Shown one piece after another: positions 33,735 through 45,911 of a DNA stretch of 64,000 bases (within the stretch, counting starts at the first letter, position 1; every line of letters starts with the position of its first letter). A program made the position numbers and the translations under genes. Below the pieces are notes generated by a model. It was not told where the DNA came from. It saw nothing but the letters and a program-made list of their open reading frames with translations, and did no database searches. Source of the stretch: Diphasiastrum complanatum (taxonomy: Eukaryota; Streptophyta; Lycopodiopsida; Lycopodiales; Lycopodiaceae). The stretch lies in contig CM055111.1 in NCBI GenBank assembly GCA_029204225.1, positions 9,296,188-9,360,187 of the forward strand. Reading direction: 5' to 3'.

Positions 33735-34721
33735 CTGCCACCATTGTGTTGAAGTGATTATTTAATGTTCCGCAAAAAGTAACTTAAAAAAGTAAACTAA
33801 ACCCGGGTCGAGCAATTGCCATTTTTCCAGACTTAAGTAGCGTATACAAGTGAAAAATGAAAAGACCTGTAGGGTACCAGCAAAGTGTGATCAAGAACTA
33901 GTAAATATGAAATCAAAGCAGAAATGAGTCAAGTAGCGGCATAAGCATAAACTGAACCCAAGGAACGGCTCAATTTGAATGTTGTAAAAACCCTTGAAAA
34001 CAAAGGAATCAAAAACTTCGACTTGTGCATCAATCCCACTGAAGATTCTAACTGCCCAGATTTCATATTTGAAGGAAAGATATGCTAGGTTGCAATTTCA
34101 AACATTCACTAAATTAAGAAGACATTAGCAACTCCAAAGATGCTGACTACACGTAAACTATAGCTATCTGCTAAAGGTTAGAGTCTAGATCCCCAAGTAA
34201 CTTGTACTAGCATCCCACAAAGAATCAATTATCCCTACTGCTACTTTTAGATGAAAGTGGAGCGCTCTATAGTGAAAGAATAGAAACTCCTACAGTATCT
34301 GAGATAAGTTTATTCTCCAACATAGTCAAATAGGCAATTGATGGCTAATTTTCAAAAGTTCCAAATGCGTCTGCCTCATATTTAAAATTTGGCAACAACA
34401 TTGCAGTGGAACACGTCCAAAAGAACTAGCATGCAATTTAATCCATAGTACTTTAAACACAAGAAAAAAAGAAAAGTACTGCAACATAAATGACATGAAT
34501 CAACAAGTAACCACTGTAAGGGACACAAGCAACCTCCTGATAACAAAAATACGTGCAGCTAAGCATGCATCAGAACTTAGGTAGCCAGATGGAAAGAGCC
34601 ACATTGCTTGGCTTCAGGTGGAAGTAAGATCTCTAGAGATCCTGCTGCTTAGCATAGCTTGAAATGCAAACCTTTTCTATGAACTAGCTTGTACGAGGGA
34701 GTAAAAGGTGGACTCGGGATA

Positions 34722-34729
34722 CCTTTAGG
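34722..34729 (+). other. Left target-site duplication of hAT-like MITE 1
   Basis: CCTTTAGG here and CCATTAGG at 34945-34952: eight bases with one mismatch. Confidence 0.7.
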
Positions 34730-34944
34730 CTTAGTTGCCCGTTCCGGCGTTCCGGAACGATGCCCTCTAAACAAAAATAAAAAAATACATTTTTTTTACA
34801 AAGGATAAATCTCATATAAATAGTTAAAATAATTAAAGTTATATTAACATCGTTCCGACCAGGAACGTTCCGGAACGTTCGGAACGGAACGTTCGGAACG
34901 GAACGGAATGTTCCGACCCATTTTGGTCGGAACGGGCTTCTAAG
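34730..34944. mobile_element. hAT-like MITE 1 (intron 6), with subterminal GGAACG repeats
   Basis: A 215-bp non-coding element. Its ends CTTAGTTGCCCGTTCCG and CGGAACGGGCTTCTAAG are inverted repeats with two mismatches, flanked by the 8-bp duplication CCTTTAGG/CCATTAGG. The subterminal 60-90 bp on each side are packed with GGAACG/CGTTCC boxes in both orientations. Such boxes are typical transposase-binding sites of hAT elements. The centre is AT-rich and has no coding frame. An 8-bp duplication is the hAT signature. Confidence 0.75.
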
Positions 34945-35675
34945 CCATTAGGCAAATGGCTTCACATACACTCGAATGCAGCATAAACATCAGAGAAAAT
35001 GTTGCGATATTCAGCAAATCCTCTCTGAGCAAACCTACTGTATGATTTGCAACAGAGCATATACACTATGCATATTAGTTGCAGCATGGCTTTTCAAATG
35101 AGTATCAACAACTTTTCCTATTGTTTTGGCTGTCACTAAAAGCTTTTCAAAATTTATACTCCTTTGATAACAAGGGACAAAATAAATTTAATTTTATTCG
35201 TAAAACAAAACAAAAATACAGCAAATGACTTCATTATAATGGAAAGAGCATGACAAGAAGTGCAAGTCTTGAGAAGAATAAATTCCTTGTTAGCAAGGTT
35301 AAAATCTAAATATAAACGCATAATGCTGTAGCTTACGTGCAGAATATTGCCTATCAATTGCCCCCACTCTGATCCAGAAGCATCAGAGTGGGGGCAAATT
35401 GTACGCAAATTGCATAATGTCCTAATATAGGGGAGGTATGAACTTGGAGATACCACGCATATTGAAGCAAAAACTGAGAAAGAGCTGTTACAATCACTAA
35501 TGTAATGCCGACTTTGTAGGCATAAGGACAAGGTCCTATAACTGTTACTAACTGTACCCGCAATGTAACTTAATTGACGGAATAGTAAATAGGCCAAAGT
35601 GCCTTACGTTGCGATAAAAACCTATCCCTTGTTATATGCAAAGGACTTGTGCTAAGTAGAGTAGATGTGAGGAGG

Positions 35676-35799
<124 letters not shown>

Positions 35800-35945
35800 G
35801 CAGAGCAACTAATAGATAAGTAGTTTGTTTTGTTATTCTATCTCTATGATCATTGAATGCTTTCGCTTATGTGATCGAGGGCCCTGAACTTTAAGAAGGA
35901 TTATCCTTTATGCAAATACAACATGGCAGGCAGATGATTGCTAAC

Positions 35946-36039
35946 CTTTTAACTTGCAATTCAGCTCCAGATCATCATACACTCGAATGCGCGAGTCACT
36001 TGATGTCACAAGAAGCCTATGAGGATTTCCTGGCATGTA
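35946..36039 (-). CDS. WD40 gene, exon 6
   Basis: 94 bp between acceptor ATATAG and donor AAAAG/GTTAGC. In phase it encodes YMPGNPHRLLVTSSDSRIRV then YDDLELNCKLK plus the first base of Gly. It is the WD repeat that precedes FRNANSQ, and the SSDSRIRVYD core is conserved in plant relatives. Confidence 0.92.
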
Positions 36040-36330
36040 CTATATTAAGAGAAGAAAATCAGTAAATCGAAACAAGAAGCTGAACAGGACCACGACTTCG
36101 CAACATTAAAATGGAAGAAGCAACAAGGAGAATAAAATTGCTAACAGATTCCAAGGTGGAACTTTCAACTAACAGCTCCTCAATACAATATCAAGTTAAA
36201 TGAGAATAAAAAGATATGGTAATTCACAAAGATCAACACTTCATCAAAAACGTAATTTGGGCTGTGCATTTCATCTGTTACTGACTCAAATCTATAATTT
36301 AGCTCTCTATGTTAGCAAACTTATTCTTAC

Positions 36331-36416
36331 CTCAAGCCCAGTGATCTTTTTCCCTCGAATTTTTTTTCCCTTCTTGTTCAGCACATTGATATTGGCCTCC
36401 ATTTCCAGTTTATTTC
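36331..36416 (-). CDS. WD40 gene, exon 5
   Basis: 86 bp between acceptor TTTCAG and donor GAG/GTAAGA. After two bases that finish a split codon it encodes NKLEMEANINVLNKKGKKIR then GKKITGLE. This matches the family's NKL...KKKxxxGKKITGFQ connecting segment. It ends in phase 0 and joins exon 6 without a gap. Confidence 0.9.
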
Positions 36417-37202
36417 CTGAAATGATGCAGAGTGTAGACTCACATTTAGATAAGGTTAGTCAAACACTCTAAAACGTGGCTTGCAGCTTCAGATGGGAAA
36501 ACAATTACATGTGTTTGACTGTTCCACATTCTTGAGGGACAAAATTATTGAAAATATACAAAAGCTGGATCCAATTACCATACAATAAAGCACAATGCAA
36601 GAGATTTTTACAACACAATATTGGAATACTGAGAATGGCATTCCCCAAAGACTTGCTGTTTCCTTGTTTCTCTTGTATGTCCTCTTGTGTGGGACTGATT
36701 GGAGTCGAACTCCTGACCTCAAGTAGAGGTAAGCACATCTTAGCTAACACACCACTAATTGGAGGACAGTTTCCTTTTTGTCAAATTGTGCAAACAACAT
36801 ATACCAAGACAGTGTGACAGCAGTTATGTACATCAAAAGTATCCACAAATATCTATCCATGTATACCTGTTATTTTGTACATGCGCCATGTACCTTTGCA
36901 CGAGCCGACTACTGCACCCTGTTTCAAAAACGAGCACCAATAAAATCTTCAATGAATGAGCTTCAAGAAAATCAATTGTTCTTCCAAATAAACTTTTTTG
37001 AAACTACAAACATGCGAGAAAATGTCAAAAACTTTGTTTGACAAGACTGAACTCAAGGACTTTTGATCAACCAAAATGATATAACTGTCACTTTGATAGG
37101 TGGAAGCATTTATTAGCTGGCACATTTACTTGCTAGCACAAAAAGGGGCAACTTTGGCAAATAGCAAGTGTATGAAGAAGTAGAAATGAAAATTGAAAAG
37201 CT

Positions 37203-37370
37203 CCACCTCTGAATATAAGATTCCAGAGAGTATACTAGTGAACCAGAAAAAACATCAGACTGCGAGCGCCGAGGCCTAATGTTATCAGTTCCAGCACATC
37301 CAGCAGCCCGAGCAGCTAACTTTTGCCGTTCTAGCTTTGACTTTGATATCTTTTTAGCATTCCGGATTTT
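37203..37370 (-). other. Orphan exon-like stretch inside the WD40 gene (unknown origin)
   Basis: A minus-strand frame open from 37370 reads KSKLERQKLAARAAGCAGTD and then NIRPRRSQSDVFSG, YSLESYIQR, with a donor-like CAGAG/GTGGAG at its end. Composition is less AT-rich than its surroundings. It does not match the expected WD40 segment at this position, and I do not recognise it. It could be an exon of an unknown gene captured here, an alternative exon, or chance. Confidence 0.3.
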
Positions 37371-37505
37371 TTATTGAAAAAATAGGCATCATATAGCCAC
37401 ATATATGAAACTTTCAAAATGACTTGATGCAATCTCTATCGTCAGTAGACATGACTAGAACATCAACAAAAAGAGTAAAAAAGAGAAACTGTGAAAGTGA
37501 ATTAC

Positions 37506-37550
37506 ATGCATAAAAAGGAAGCAACCTTTATGAAAACCCCAGCTCGATAT
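37506..37550 (-). pseudogene. Candidate WD40 exon 4, apparently damaged
   Basis: The family needs a short exon encoding G-A-x-V-GSHKG-x-C-R-x-Y between exons 3 and 5. The only match is GFHKGCFLFM (minus strand, near 37545-37510), followed by a GT donor at 37505-37504. However, the Ser of GSHKG is Phe, the upstream codons need a one-base shift to fit, and no clean AG acceptor precedes it in phase. The exon may be mutated, mis-assembled, or lie elsewhere. Confidence 0.4.
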
Positions 37551-38301
37551 AATAGGTGTTGTACTACCAAGGTCTGCAATCAATAGATCTACACAACAAC
37601 GTATTTCATTGAAAGAAGCAAGCCTCATGCTCCTTCTGTAGATGATAGATCTATCATCTTCCACGTAAATCTCTATCTCCAAAAGAATATTGAATCCAAC
37701 TGCTCCTTTTATGCATCTCTAAGATGTTGAGGGATTATCCCATAACAAATACCGGTTTCTCCCTTGGTCGCTAAATCACGTATACCAGGTTGGATTTGGA
37801 AACTTAAAAGTTTCAGCACATTTTGGGGAAAATGACTTTTCAAAGTGAAATTCTCCTCATTTTGGAACATAGTTGGCACTCAAGGAAATGATGGTTGCTC
37901 CAGCGAAGTATGCTGAAGCGAAAATATGGTAATGATATAGAACGTTGATTACTTCTCAGGATAACCCAACTTCACTTATACCTCTCAGACAAAGTTTCTT
38001 TTAATCTCTTCTCAAGATTGATTTCAGAAGGTCTAGGTGTGTAACAACAAGAAGCACAGTCTAGCAATGAGAGTCCGGATAGCTTGATAGTCATTAGATT
38101 TTCTTCAATACATGAGCCCCATCCTGAACAAAGTACAAGAGTGATCAATTCAAGCTCGGAATGCATCTATGTGATATCAGCGCGCACAATAGTGTCTTAC
38201 AAATGGATGTATAGATTCCTCACTATTTTTTCAGAAATAATTGCACCAATGTCAAGCATGCGCATCTGATTTTGAAACACTAATTGGTCTCAGCTATCTA
38301 C

Positions 38302-38459
38302 CTTGCCATCCGGTGTGTAGCATGCTGCAGTGACCATCTCCCGCAAATCCACCCAATCAACAACTTGATGGTCAATTATGCTCCAAATCCGTAATTTATC
38401 ATCCAATGATCCACTAAGAAAGTATCTATCATCAACTGGGTTGAACTCAATGCATGTCA
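38302..38459 (-). CDS. WD40 gene, exon 3
   Basis: 158 bp between acceptor GTAG and donor GGCAAG/GTAGAT. With the last base of exon 2 it encodes [28 protein letters not shown] and [20 protein letters not shown], a full WD repeat and the start of the next. The phase agrees with exon 2. A stop follows two codons into the intron, so splicing is required. Confidence 0.93.
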
Positions 38460-38542
38460 CTACATTCACATAGCAAACCACAGCAAGCAGCATGAGTAAC
38501 ACTCTAATGTTAAAAAGCATTGAGGCAACAACTCACAGCAGT

Positions 38543-38557
38543 GCAACATGTGCTATA

Positions 38558-38641
<84 letters not shown>

Positions 38642-38739
38642 AAAGACATTTTGGTTCAATGAAAAGGAGTTGAAGAAGGCATTCAAAACAGCCAACAATA
38701 AAGCTACATGCAACATGTGATATATAAAAACTCTCTCTC

Positions 38740-38816
<77 letters not shown>

Positions 38817-38880
38817 AAAGACATTTTGGTTCAATGAATAGAAGTTGAAGAAGGCTCAAAACGGCCAACAATAAAGCTCA
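38543..38880. repeat. Tandem duplication of a (CT)n(CA)n microsatellite with ~80 bp of flank (intron 2)
   Basis: Two units of about 165 bp. Each begins CAACATGTGMTATATAAAAA, has a (CT)n(CA)n array (38562-38640 and 38731-38816), and ends with AAAGACATTTTGGTTCAATG and GCCAACAATAAAGCT. They differ by a few bases and a ~5-base indel, so the microsatellite and its flank were duplicated together. Confidence 0.93.
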
Positions 38881-41046
38881 AATACAAAAAGGGATACAAA
38901 TGGAGATCCTTAAGATGGCCAAGGAAGTGCTAGTTTCATTCGTCACGGATTCATTCTTGAGACAAAGCCTCTGCAAGAATCATCACAAAGAATTGTTCTT
39001 CCATAATAAGGACAAAAATGATTTGAACAGCTATTAAACCACATCAGACTACATAATTTGGTAAACGTTATGGAGAAACATAGTGACAAGTTACATGGTC
39101 CATTGACATATAGTAATAGATATAGCGCCAGAACCAAAATGCTTCATGTGAATCCATAAGCAGCATGTAACTGACCTACCATTCCTGCTTTTCTGGCAAG
39201 GTGATCAGGTATGGTTTCAATTTCGAGCTCATCTTGCAAACTTGAAGCAAGCTACCCCAGAACTCTTCAAGTCAAAAGGACTATTAGCATTTCTTCAACA
39301 CCTTGGACAATTTGTCTGCCTAGTCCCTCTTTTTGCTCTTTCAAGGAGGACACCTTGGCAAGTCGTTAGGGCCCTACACATTGTTTCTTTATGTTGGATG
39401 TTGATATCTTTGGATACCCTCAATATGGATATCTTTCTTCAATTAACATAGCAAAGACCAGGGTCCCCTGCTTGAGTGTGCCTTAGTGATATGTAAGTGT
39501 AGGTTGGTGATCAAGTCTCTCAGAGGAACCTTGCCTGAAAGTCGATAGAATTACATAAATGATAAACCTAGCTCCAACCTTTGTCTCAAGTTGTCCAGTT
39601 CATCTTTTTATAAATGTCTATCTGAAATTAGGTTTTTGATTGCCGAAATGTCTATCCATCTTTTGCCAACATAATCAAATGCCCAATTGTAGATCAAAAT
39701 CTCATTATCATTCCCAAGCCTGGGAGACAGCACTCACATCACTGGCCCACCTGGTCTGCCTACAAAACTCAGAGTGGTCTTAAATTTCTGAAATAGAACT
39801 CCAGAAATATCGGGTAAATCAATCATCACCACCACTCACCATAGCGTTGGGTACACTGTGTAGTCTGAAGAGCTGCTCAACAACTATTTGAGATATTCAG
39901 AAGGCTTTCCACTATTTTCTACCAAGATAAATGTTGCCATTTTTGTCAGACAATCCATATCGGCCAAATAGCATCATTACACCTATTTATTATGGAATTT
40001 CTAATTCCACTTTATTGAGCTGACGTTTACAACCTGGAACATAGTTCTCTATGAAGGTTTTCACCTAAAAATCTCTTCATACCAGATCATAAGTACGGTG
40101 TATGCTTGGATGACTTGCACTTGGAAAATCATGTTATTCATATGGGACTTGGCGACTAATATTGTCATTCTGTAGCACAAACAACTTTTTCATCTTGGAA
40201 CAATAATTCTATTCTAGCTCGTTAGAATCCTATAGCATAAAACCATCATTAGCAAGCTTAATTCCTCTTGGAGCTTCTTGTTGACATATCCAACTGAAAT
40301 ATTCATCGGTCTAATAGAGCCTTCTAAGAGACAGGTACAAGCCCTTCGCAAAGGCAGACCATGAGTAATTTCATCAGAGATGTTTTTGATTATCTAATAA
40401 AGTTTGTAACATTTGTTGCTCTTGCCTACTTTCTACCTTAACCCCATCAAAAGAACTCTTACATGAAGTAAGACTTCTGGAATTTAAAATTTGGAAAATA
40501 TGTCAGTCTGAATTATAGTCACAATCACAACATTTCAATGCACATCCAACTTTTACATGAAGTGTAACACATCCTACTCAGAATTCTTAAAACTCTTTAT
40601 ATATTATTCCACAAAGAAAGGAGTCTCAAAGAAGATGTGGAAAACAACAACGTAAGGGGGGCAACATCAGCACAGATTTTGAATAGACCTAACGCCAGCA
40701 AAAGGGCACCTTTAGCTACACAAATACAACAAAGTAGATTCAATTAGTGTACAATATGGTCACTCTACCTTTGAGTGTTGCAAGAAGCAATATGATCAAA
40801 GAAAAATATTCAATGAAGAGCACAGGACAATAGGTTCGGAAACTCGCTATTGAGGGAGACTTGCAAGGAGATATTTTACTTTGTTTACTACTGCTTTATT
40901 GATTTATGAGCATAAAAAGTGAAGGCTATTTTGAGTTTGGTGCTTCAAAAGCTATGACACCCAATAGAGAGTGGTTTCCCAATTTGTTGAGGATAGGCAA
41001 GGTCAGAAAGTAAGTTTGGGTGATAATTGTTGCTATGAAGCCAAAG
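38881..41046. other. Intron 2 of the WD40 gene, nothing else recognised
   Basis: AT-rich intronic DNA without an open frame of coding character. Confidence 0.5.
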
Positions 41047-41054
41047 GTCATGAC
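41047..41054 (+). other. Left target-site duplication of hAT-like MITE 2 (GTCATGAC)
   Basis: GTCATGAC recurs exactly at 41528-41535. It is its own reverse complement, so it could also be read as part of a 15-bp perfect terminal inverted repeat. Confidence 0.7.
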
Positions 41055-41527
41055 CATAGAACCCACGGTTCCCAGAACCGTGGGTCCTGGGAACCGTGGA
41101 AGGAACCGTACCACAGTTCCCTCTATTTAATTAAATAATTAATCAATTAATTACCAAATTCACAGATTTCACATATGATTTCATAGATGTCACAGATGAT
41201 AGAGATTTGACAGATTTCACATGATGTACAGATGATTCGACAGATGATTTCACAGATGATACAGATGATTTGAGTCATTTGACAGATGATACAGATGATT
41301 TCACGGATGATTGACAGATTTCACAGATGATTTCACAGATTTCACAGATGTTTTTGGCCCTTTTTTTTGCATATTTTTGGGCTATTTTTGGGGGGAAAAC
41401 TAAAAAAAATTAATTAATTAATCAGTACGGTTCACCACGGTTCTGGGCAAAAAATTTTAAGAACCGTACGGTTCACTGTATGGTTCTCAGAACCGTGGTG
41501 AACCGATAACGGTTCATTAATTCTATG
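41055..41527. mobile_element. hAT-like MITE 2 (intron 2), with subterminal GAACCG repeats and an internal minisatellite
   Basis: 473 bp, ends CATAGAAC and TTCTATG inverted, flanked by GTCATGAC on both sides. The first 60 and last 110 bp contain at least ten GAACCG/CGGTTC boxes in both orientations, some arranged as palindromes (CACGGTTCCCAGAACCGTG). The middle is a degenerate TTTCACAGATGA array. Ends C-A-TAG resemble C-T-TAG of MITE 1. No transposase frame is present, so it would need a trans-acting hAT transposase. Confidence 0.75.
41155..41352. repeat. Degenerate minisatellite inside MITE 2
   Basis: About fifteen imperfect repeats of a 9-12 bp unit related to TTTCACAGATGA, with variants such as GATACAGATGA and TTTGACAGATGA. 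Confidence 0.9.
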
Positions 41528-41629
41528 GTCATGACAGAATACCAATTAAGATGCTTGCCTAACGGAGAAATTGAATAGATAAAGGATATGTTGTCGATGC
41601 CTAGACTAGCTGTGGATCTCCTTTACCTT

Positions 41630-41940
41630 GGACTCTAGCTGAAGCAAGTGACGCATCTGTCTACCTATTGAAAAGAATCCAAATAAAAGCCATGGAAAAC
41701 AGAACACCTATAGATGCCTTTGCAGGAATCAAACCAGAAGTAGACCACTTAGCATATTTGGGAGTCTTGCATTTTCATATTCCTGATGATGAATGGAAAA
41801 AGTTGGAGACTCAAGCCAAAGAAATGTATTTTCATCTCTTATGGAGAGGAACAAAGAGCCTGTAAGATATGTGACTTGTAACTAAAGAAGACTTTCATGA
41901 TAGGAGATGTCATTTTGATGAGAAAACATTTCTAAAAGCA
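41630..41940 (+). pseudogene. Copia integrase C-terminal fragment in intron 2
   Basis: The plus strand reads TLAEASDASVYLLKRIQIKA, TPIDAFAGIKPEVDHLAYLG and HIPDDEWKKLETQAKE. This matches the Copia integrase C-terminus (WAEA..YLLNR.PTKA...TPYEAF.G.KP...HLRVFG...H.PDE.RKKLD.K). No LTRs flank it, and frameshifts follow the stop at about 41865. It is an old scrap. Confidence 0.8.
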
Positions 41941-42744
41941 CATATCTCGGTTGTGATGCTTAAGTAGCGAAGGCTCTATATATAGCTGACTTCTTTAGAC
42001 ACTATTTCTATACCTTATGGTCTAGTGCTGAGTCATGGGTATGCTTTGCTTGAGTGCACTTCCTTTTTTTTGGTTATATTTTGACGTGTCCTCAGTTTCA
42101 AACTCTTATAGTATCAATCGTCTGATTTTTTGTTTTGGTTTGATCTATCCATCCTCGATATTAAAACTTTGAGTACTACTACTTACAAGTCAAGTGAATC
42201 AATGCAAACCGATTGTGATTGACTCTATATTCTATTCCTCAATCAATTACATTCAATTTTGATGACAAAAGCATTGGGGAAATGTGTTCCTTTCAACCTA
42301 AACCCTGAACTTATCAAACACCATGTAAAACAACAAATATCCCAATTGCTTTGAGCTCTTTCTAGTTTGATGTTCCCAACAGAAAATAGATCCATGAACA
42401 TGCACACAAATATACATGTGCATATGTATAGAAAAATGCATGTAAGTGCAATTTTGATGAGACTAATGTGTGAAGATAGATTTCCATAGAAAAACAAATG
42501 CCTTATCTCTCCACTATATTGCAGGTTCAAAGAAAAGTTGTCATGCATAGAGAAGTAATAAGCTCTCAAACGAAAATGCATGCAACTACGCTGTAGTGAG
42601 TGGATAAATCAATGAAAGAAATATGCTAGAAAAACACTAGGTAACATGGAAAGCATAGAGCAATACGATTGAAAATTGTCATGATTTATGTTGTGAACTC
42701 ATTGACGAATACATAACAAAGATAAGAAAAATTCAACTTCTCAC

Positions 42745-42835
42745 CATAATCACGATGTGAAAATATCTTCAAGCACTCGTCATGAAGAATATGCCACAAC
42801 CGTACCGTTTTGTCCATGGATGACGAGACAAGAAA
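42745..42835 (-). CDS. WD40 gene, exon 2
   Basis: 91 bp between acceptor GGACAG and donor TTATG/GTGAGA. It encodes FLVSSSMDKTVRLWHI then LHDECLKIFSHRDY plus one base of Val. This completes the second WD repeat begun at the end of exon 1 and starts the third. The phase fits exon 1 (phase 0) and exon 3. Confidence 0.94.
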
Positions 42836-45800
42836 CTGTCCACAAATATAAATATATTACTTCATTCTTGTCGATAGAAATAGCACTCTAATTACCAGTG
42901 TTCCTCAGTAAACATATTACATGACATTAAACAAACATTTTAAGTACCTCATGAGCCCATCAACACATTGTTAAGCCTTCAAAAATCACTTTTCAAGTTT
43001 CTACTACCTCTTATTCCTCCAAACTACCAAACTCCATATAAAGTTGTCAAGGTCAAAGATCTTTTATAATAAGTTGATCAGTTATTGCCTTTGTGCCTCA
43101 TCTTATCATAGATACATATACTATAGGACCCATATTATGTCTATTTGACCACATACTTAATAATCAACAATGCTTAGTAAAATTGATCCATTCTCTTTAC
43201 ATCATTCATGAAGAACTTTGAAATTTCCTCCTCATGTTGGTTGTAATTGTTGAACAATGTTGGAGGAATAGACATGCACGGCTTATGTAGGGGTAGATAA
43301 GGTGTACAAGTGAACTTAACCAAACTAGCCCTTATTTTGGATTAGTGTCCATGCTCGCAAGGTAGATAGCTAATTTAGCCTACTTTTAACGTTGTGCCCT
43401 TAAGGTCAGGGGCTCAAACGATATAATAAAGATTCAAACCTTGAGAGAAGATTCATTCTTGCAAAAGCACTTCCAAGATCATGAACTATGGCATAGGTCG
43501 AGCTAGCGTGCTATGCAAAGTCATCCACACAAATGGGCATCTACGGTATGGGACAAATGCATTTACTACTAACTACATGGAGTCAAGCTAAAGGATAGTT
43601 GAGGTCCAAGTCTTAGGGTAGCTCTTGATTGAACCTAATAGTGGGTAGCTAAGATTACTTGCCATCCACTTAATGTATCGAATCAAGCATGATGGTTCAT
43701 GAAGATGGCACACAAGCACCAAAAAGCTCGAAAAACCTCTATCAACTTCATATCTTAGCTTTTAGGTTGCGTCAAGCAATATCAGAGCCAACTTTTATTA
43801 AATTGCATTTTGGCAAATTGTATGCATGCAAAGACATGGTTGATTCAAGCAAATAATATGTGGGTTGGTTGTGTTTATTTCAAGATCTTCATGGCATGAA
43901 TCATTTGTAATGTATAGACGATTAGCCCACTAACTGGCTCATGTTATGTCGCTTAGTAAGTATCTTAAATAATCGTCCTATCTTACACCTAAATCTAATC
44001 ATCCTCCATTGCTCCATGTTCTGTCATGCTCAATTGTTCTTCTCCCAATGCTCATCCTATTTGCTTTCACCATTGTACTTTAGACGCATTAGTTGAGATC
44101 CCTTCTTAGAAAAATTGAATGCAAAAGTCCTTATCATCATGCTAGAGTTTGTAAGCAACCCCCTACTCCACCCACAACAATAAATGTTCATGATGATGAC
44201 AATCTTGAAGACCCTAAATTCTACGTTGTTTAGGGAGTTGCTTCTTCCAAGTCTCCCGACCCTATTAAGTGTGCGTTGCACAACTTGCCTATGCTACTTG
44301 GACTAGTAAAATAGGTCCCCGTCATATAAGACTCCGCTTAGGCATTACTAATAAGGAATTTATGCTTTGGTCCTTACTAGTATGGCTATTACAAACTTTA
44401 GTACACTACATGGGAGTCCATGGATTTTCATCTACACACACCTTCATTCAATGACCAGGCTCAAGCACTCGTAGTTTGTCGTTTGAAATCATCCTATTGT
44501 AGATGTTCCTATTCGGCTACCGCTCGTTGAACTAGCACTACCTCACCAGGTTCAGCCAAACAACATTGTTCCACCATCTCTTATCACTTCATTGGCTGTT
44601 TTCATGCCAGAGTTTGTAAAGCCCAATACGATCACAAGGATAGGAGATAAGCACACAAAATAACTGATTGTGGCAAGCACCACCCAAGCAATGGTCTAGG
44701 TCAGGGCTAGATGCCCCAAGCCGATACCTATAGGAGATACTACAGTAGCATGAGTGTAGAGAACACAATCGATTGATAATCTAAATATGTCGACACAAGA
44801 GGAGTGAGGGTGTACATATACTCCGCCAAACCCTAGCCTCCATATGAAATGCAGATTCTCCTTCAAGAACCGTCCCTCTACATGCAAGCTACAATACCCA
44901 ATATAGGCAACCATCGACAATCACTCTTGCATGAGGCAATGTCTTGACCAAATATGGGCATAATGCATATTTTGGGTTAAGGGCTACCCTACGGTATAGG
45001 CTAGGCCTTATACCACTATGCACGTTATTTCAGATTTATTTTAGCTAGATTCATGATTTCAACTCGAGCATTTTATCAATTTCATTGCCAAGGAAAAAAG
45101 TGAATTCTTCGGTAACACTGCTAGTCACGAGGAGTTGATGAATTTCTCTATGCATAGCTACCACATAGTACATTGTTGCATGGGCTAAGTGAATCTCGAA
45201 ATTAAATGGCACTACATGGGACCAAGTGAATCCCAAGACTAAGTCCTCTCAATGATGTACACATACCATGTGCCATGAAGCACTAAAACTAAAAATGGCT
45301 ATTCAGAATGATTAAAAAAGACTATTCAGTAGTTGAACTTACCTTCAATATTCATGCACTTGTTTATAGCCCACATTGAGGGCAATGTTTTCTCAGTAGG
45401 GAAGTGCTATAGACACACAATCAATGCATACTTGGCATTACATACATTTAAAACCTGCAATTGTTCTTGACACCATGTGTTATCACCCAAATATGACAGG
45501 CCATTTGCTATTTCGGATGCCACAAAGAGCTCTCATCTAATCAGGCCACAATTGATTCAGATATCCACATTGATGCACCCAGCACTCCTTACATAGTCAC
45601 AGGCACAGGCACGTCCCCACTGTGCAGCTGCTCCAACATGTCAGTCTAGGTGTCCAATCTGGTCATAGGCTGACTATAACCCAAATTAACTCTTAACCTT
45701 GAGTTCAAGCCTAACCTCCCTGGGCTTCCCTTAACCCAAGACTTAGATGCTAACTAACTTCGGCTACTCAAGGGGGTAACATATTGTGGGCATATTCGAT

Positions 45801-45911
45801 TGTGTACAAACGTATACTAAGGGGGGCAAAGAGAAGACTAGACGACTACATGCATAGATGCATAGAAATACACGCACATTAATTTATGCACAGATATAGA
45901 GAGAGAGGCAC
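42836..45911. other. Intron 1 of the WD40 gene, nothing else recognised
   Basis: About 3.1 kb, AT-rich, donor CAG/GTGCCT at 45911-45910. No transposon ends or coding frames were found, although a few stretches have the low-complexity look of old transposon sequence. Confidence 0.5.

Noticed and set aside
35354-35597. Overlapping minus-strand frames of 69 and 147 codons in intron 6.
   Set aside because: Two different frames of the same region, without domains, inside a confirmed intron.
36680-36760. tRNA-like sequence on the minus strand (GAGTTCGACTCC resembles a B box, with a TAGCTAAGATG A-box-like motif).
   Set aside because: The T stem lacks the pairing needed, the anticodon loop would have five bases, and the acceptor ends do not pair. 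It may be a tRNA-derived remnant but is not a tRNA gene.
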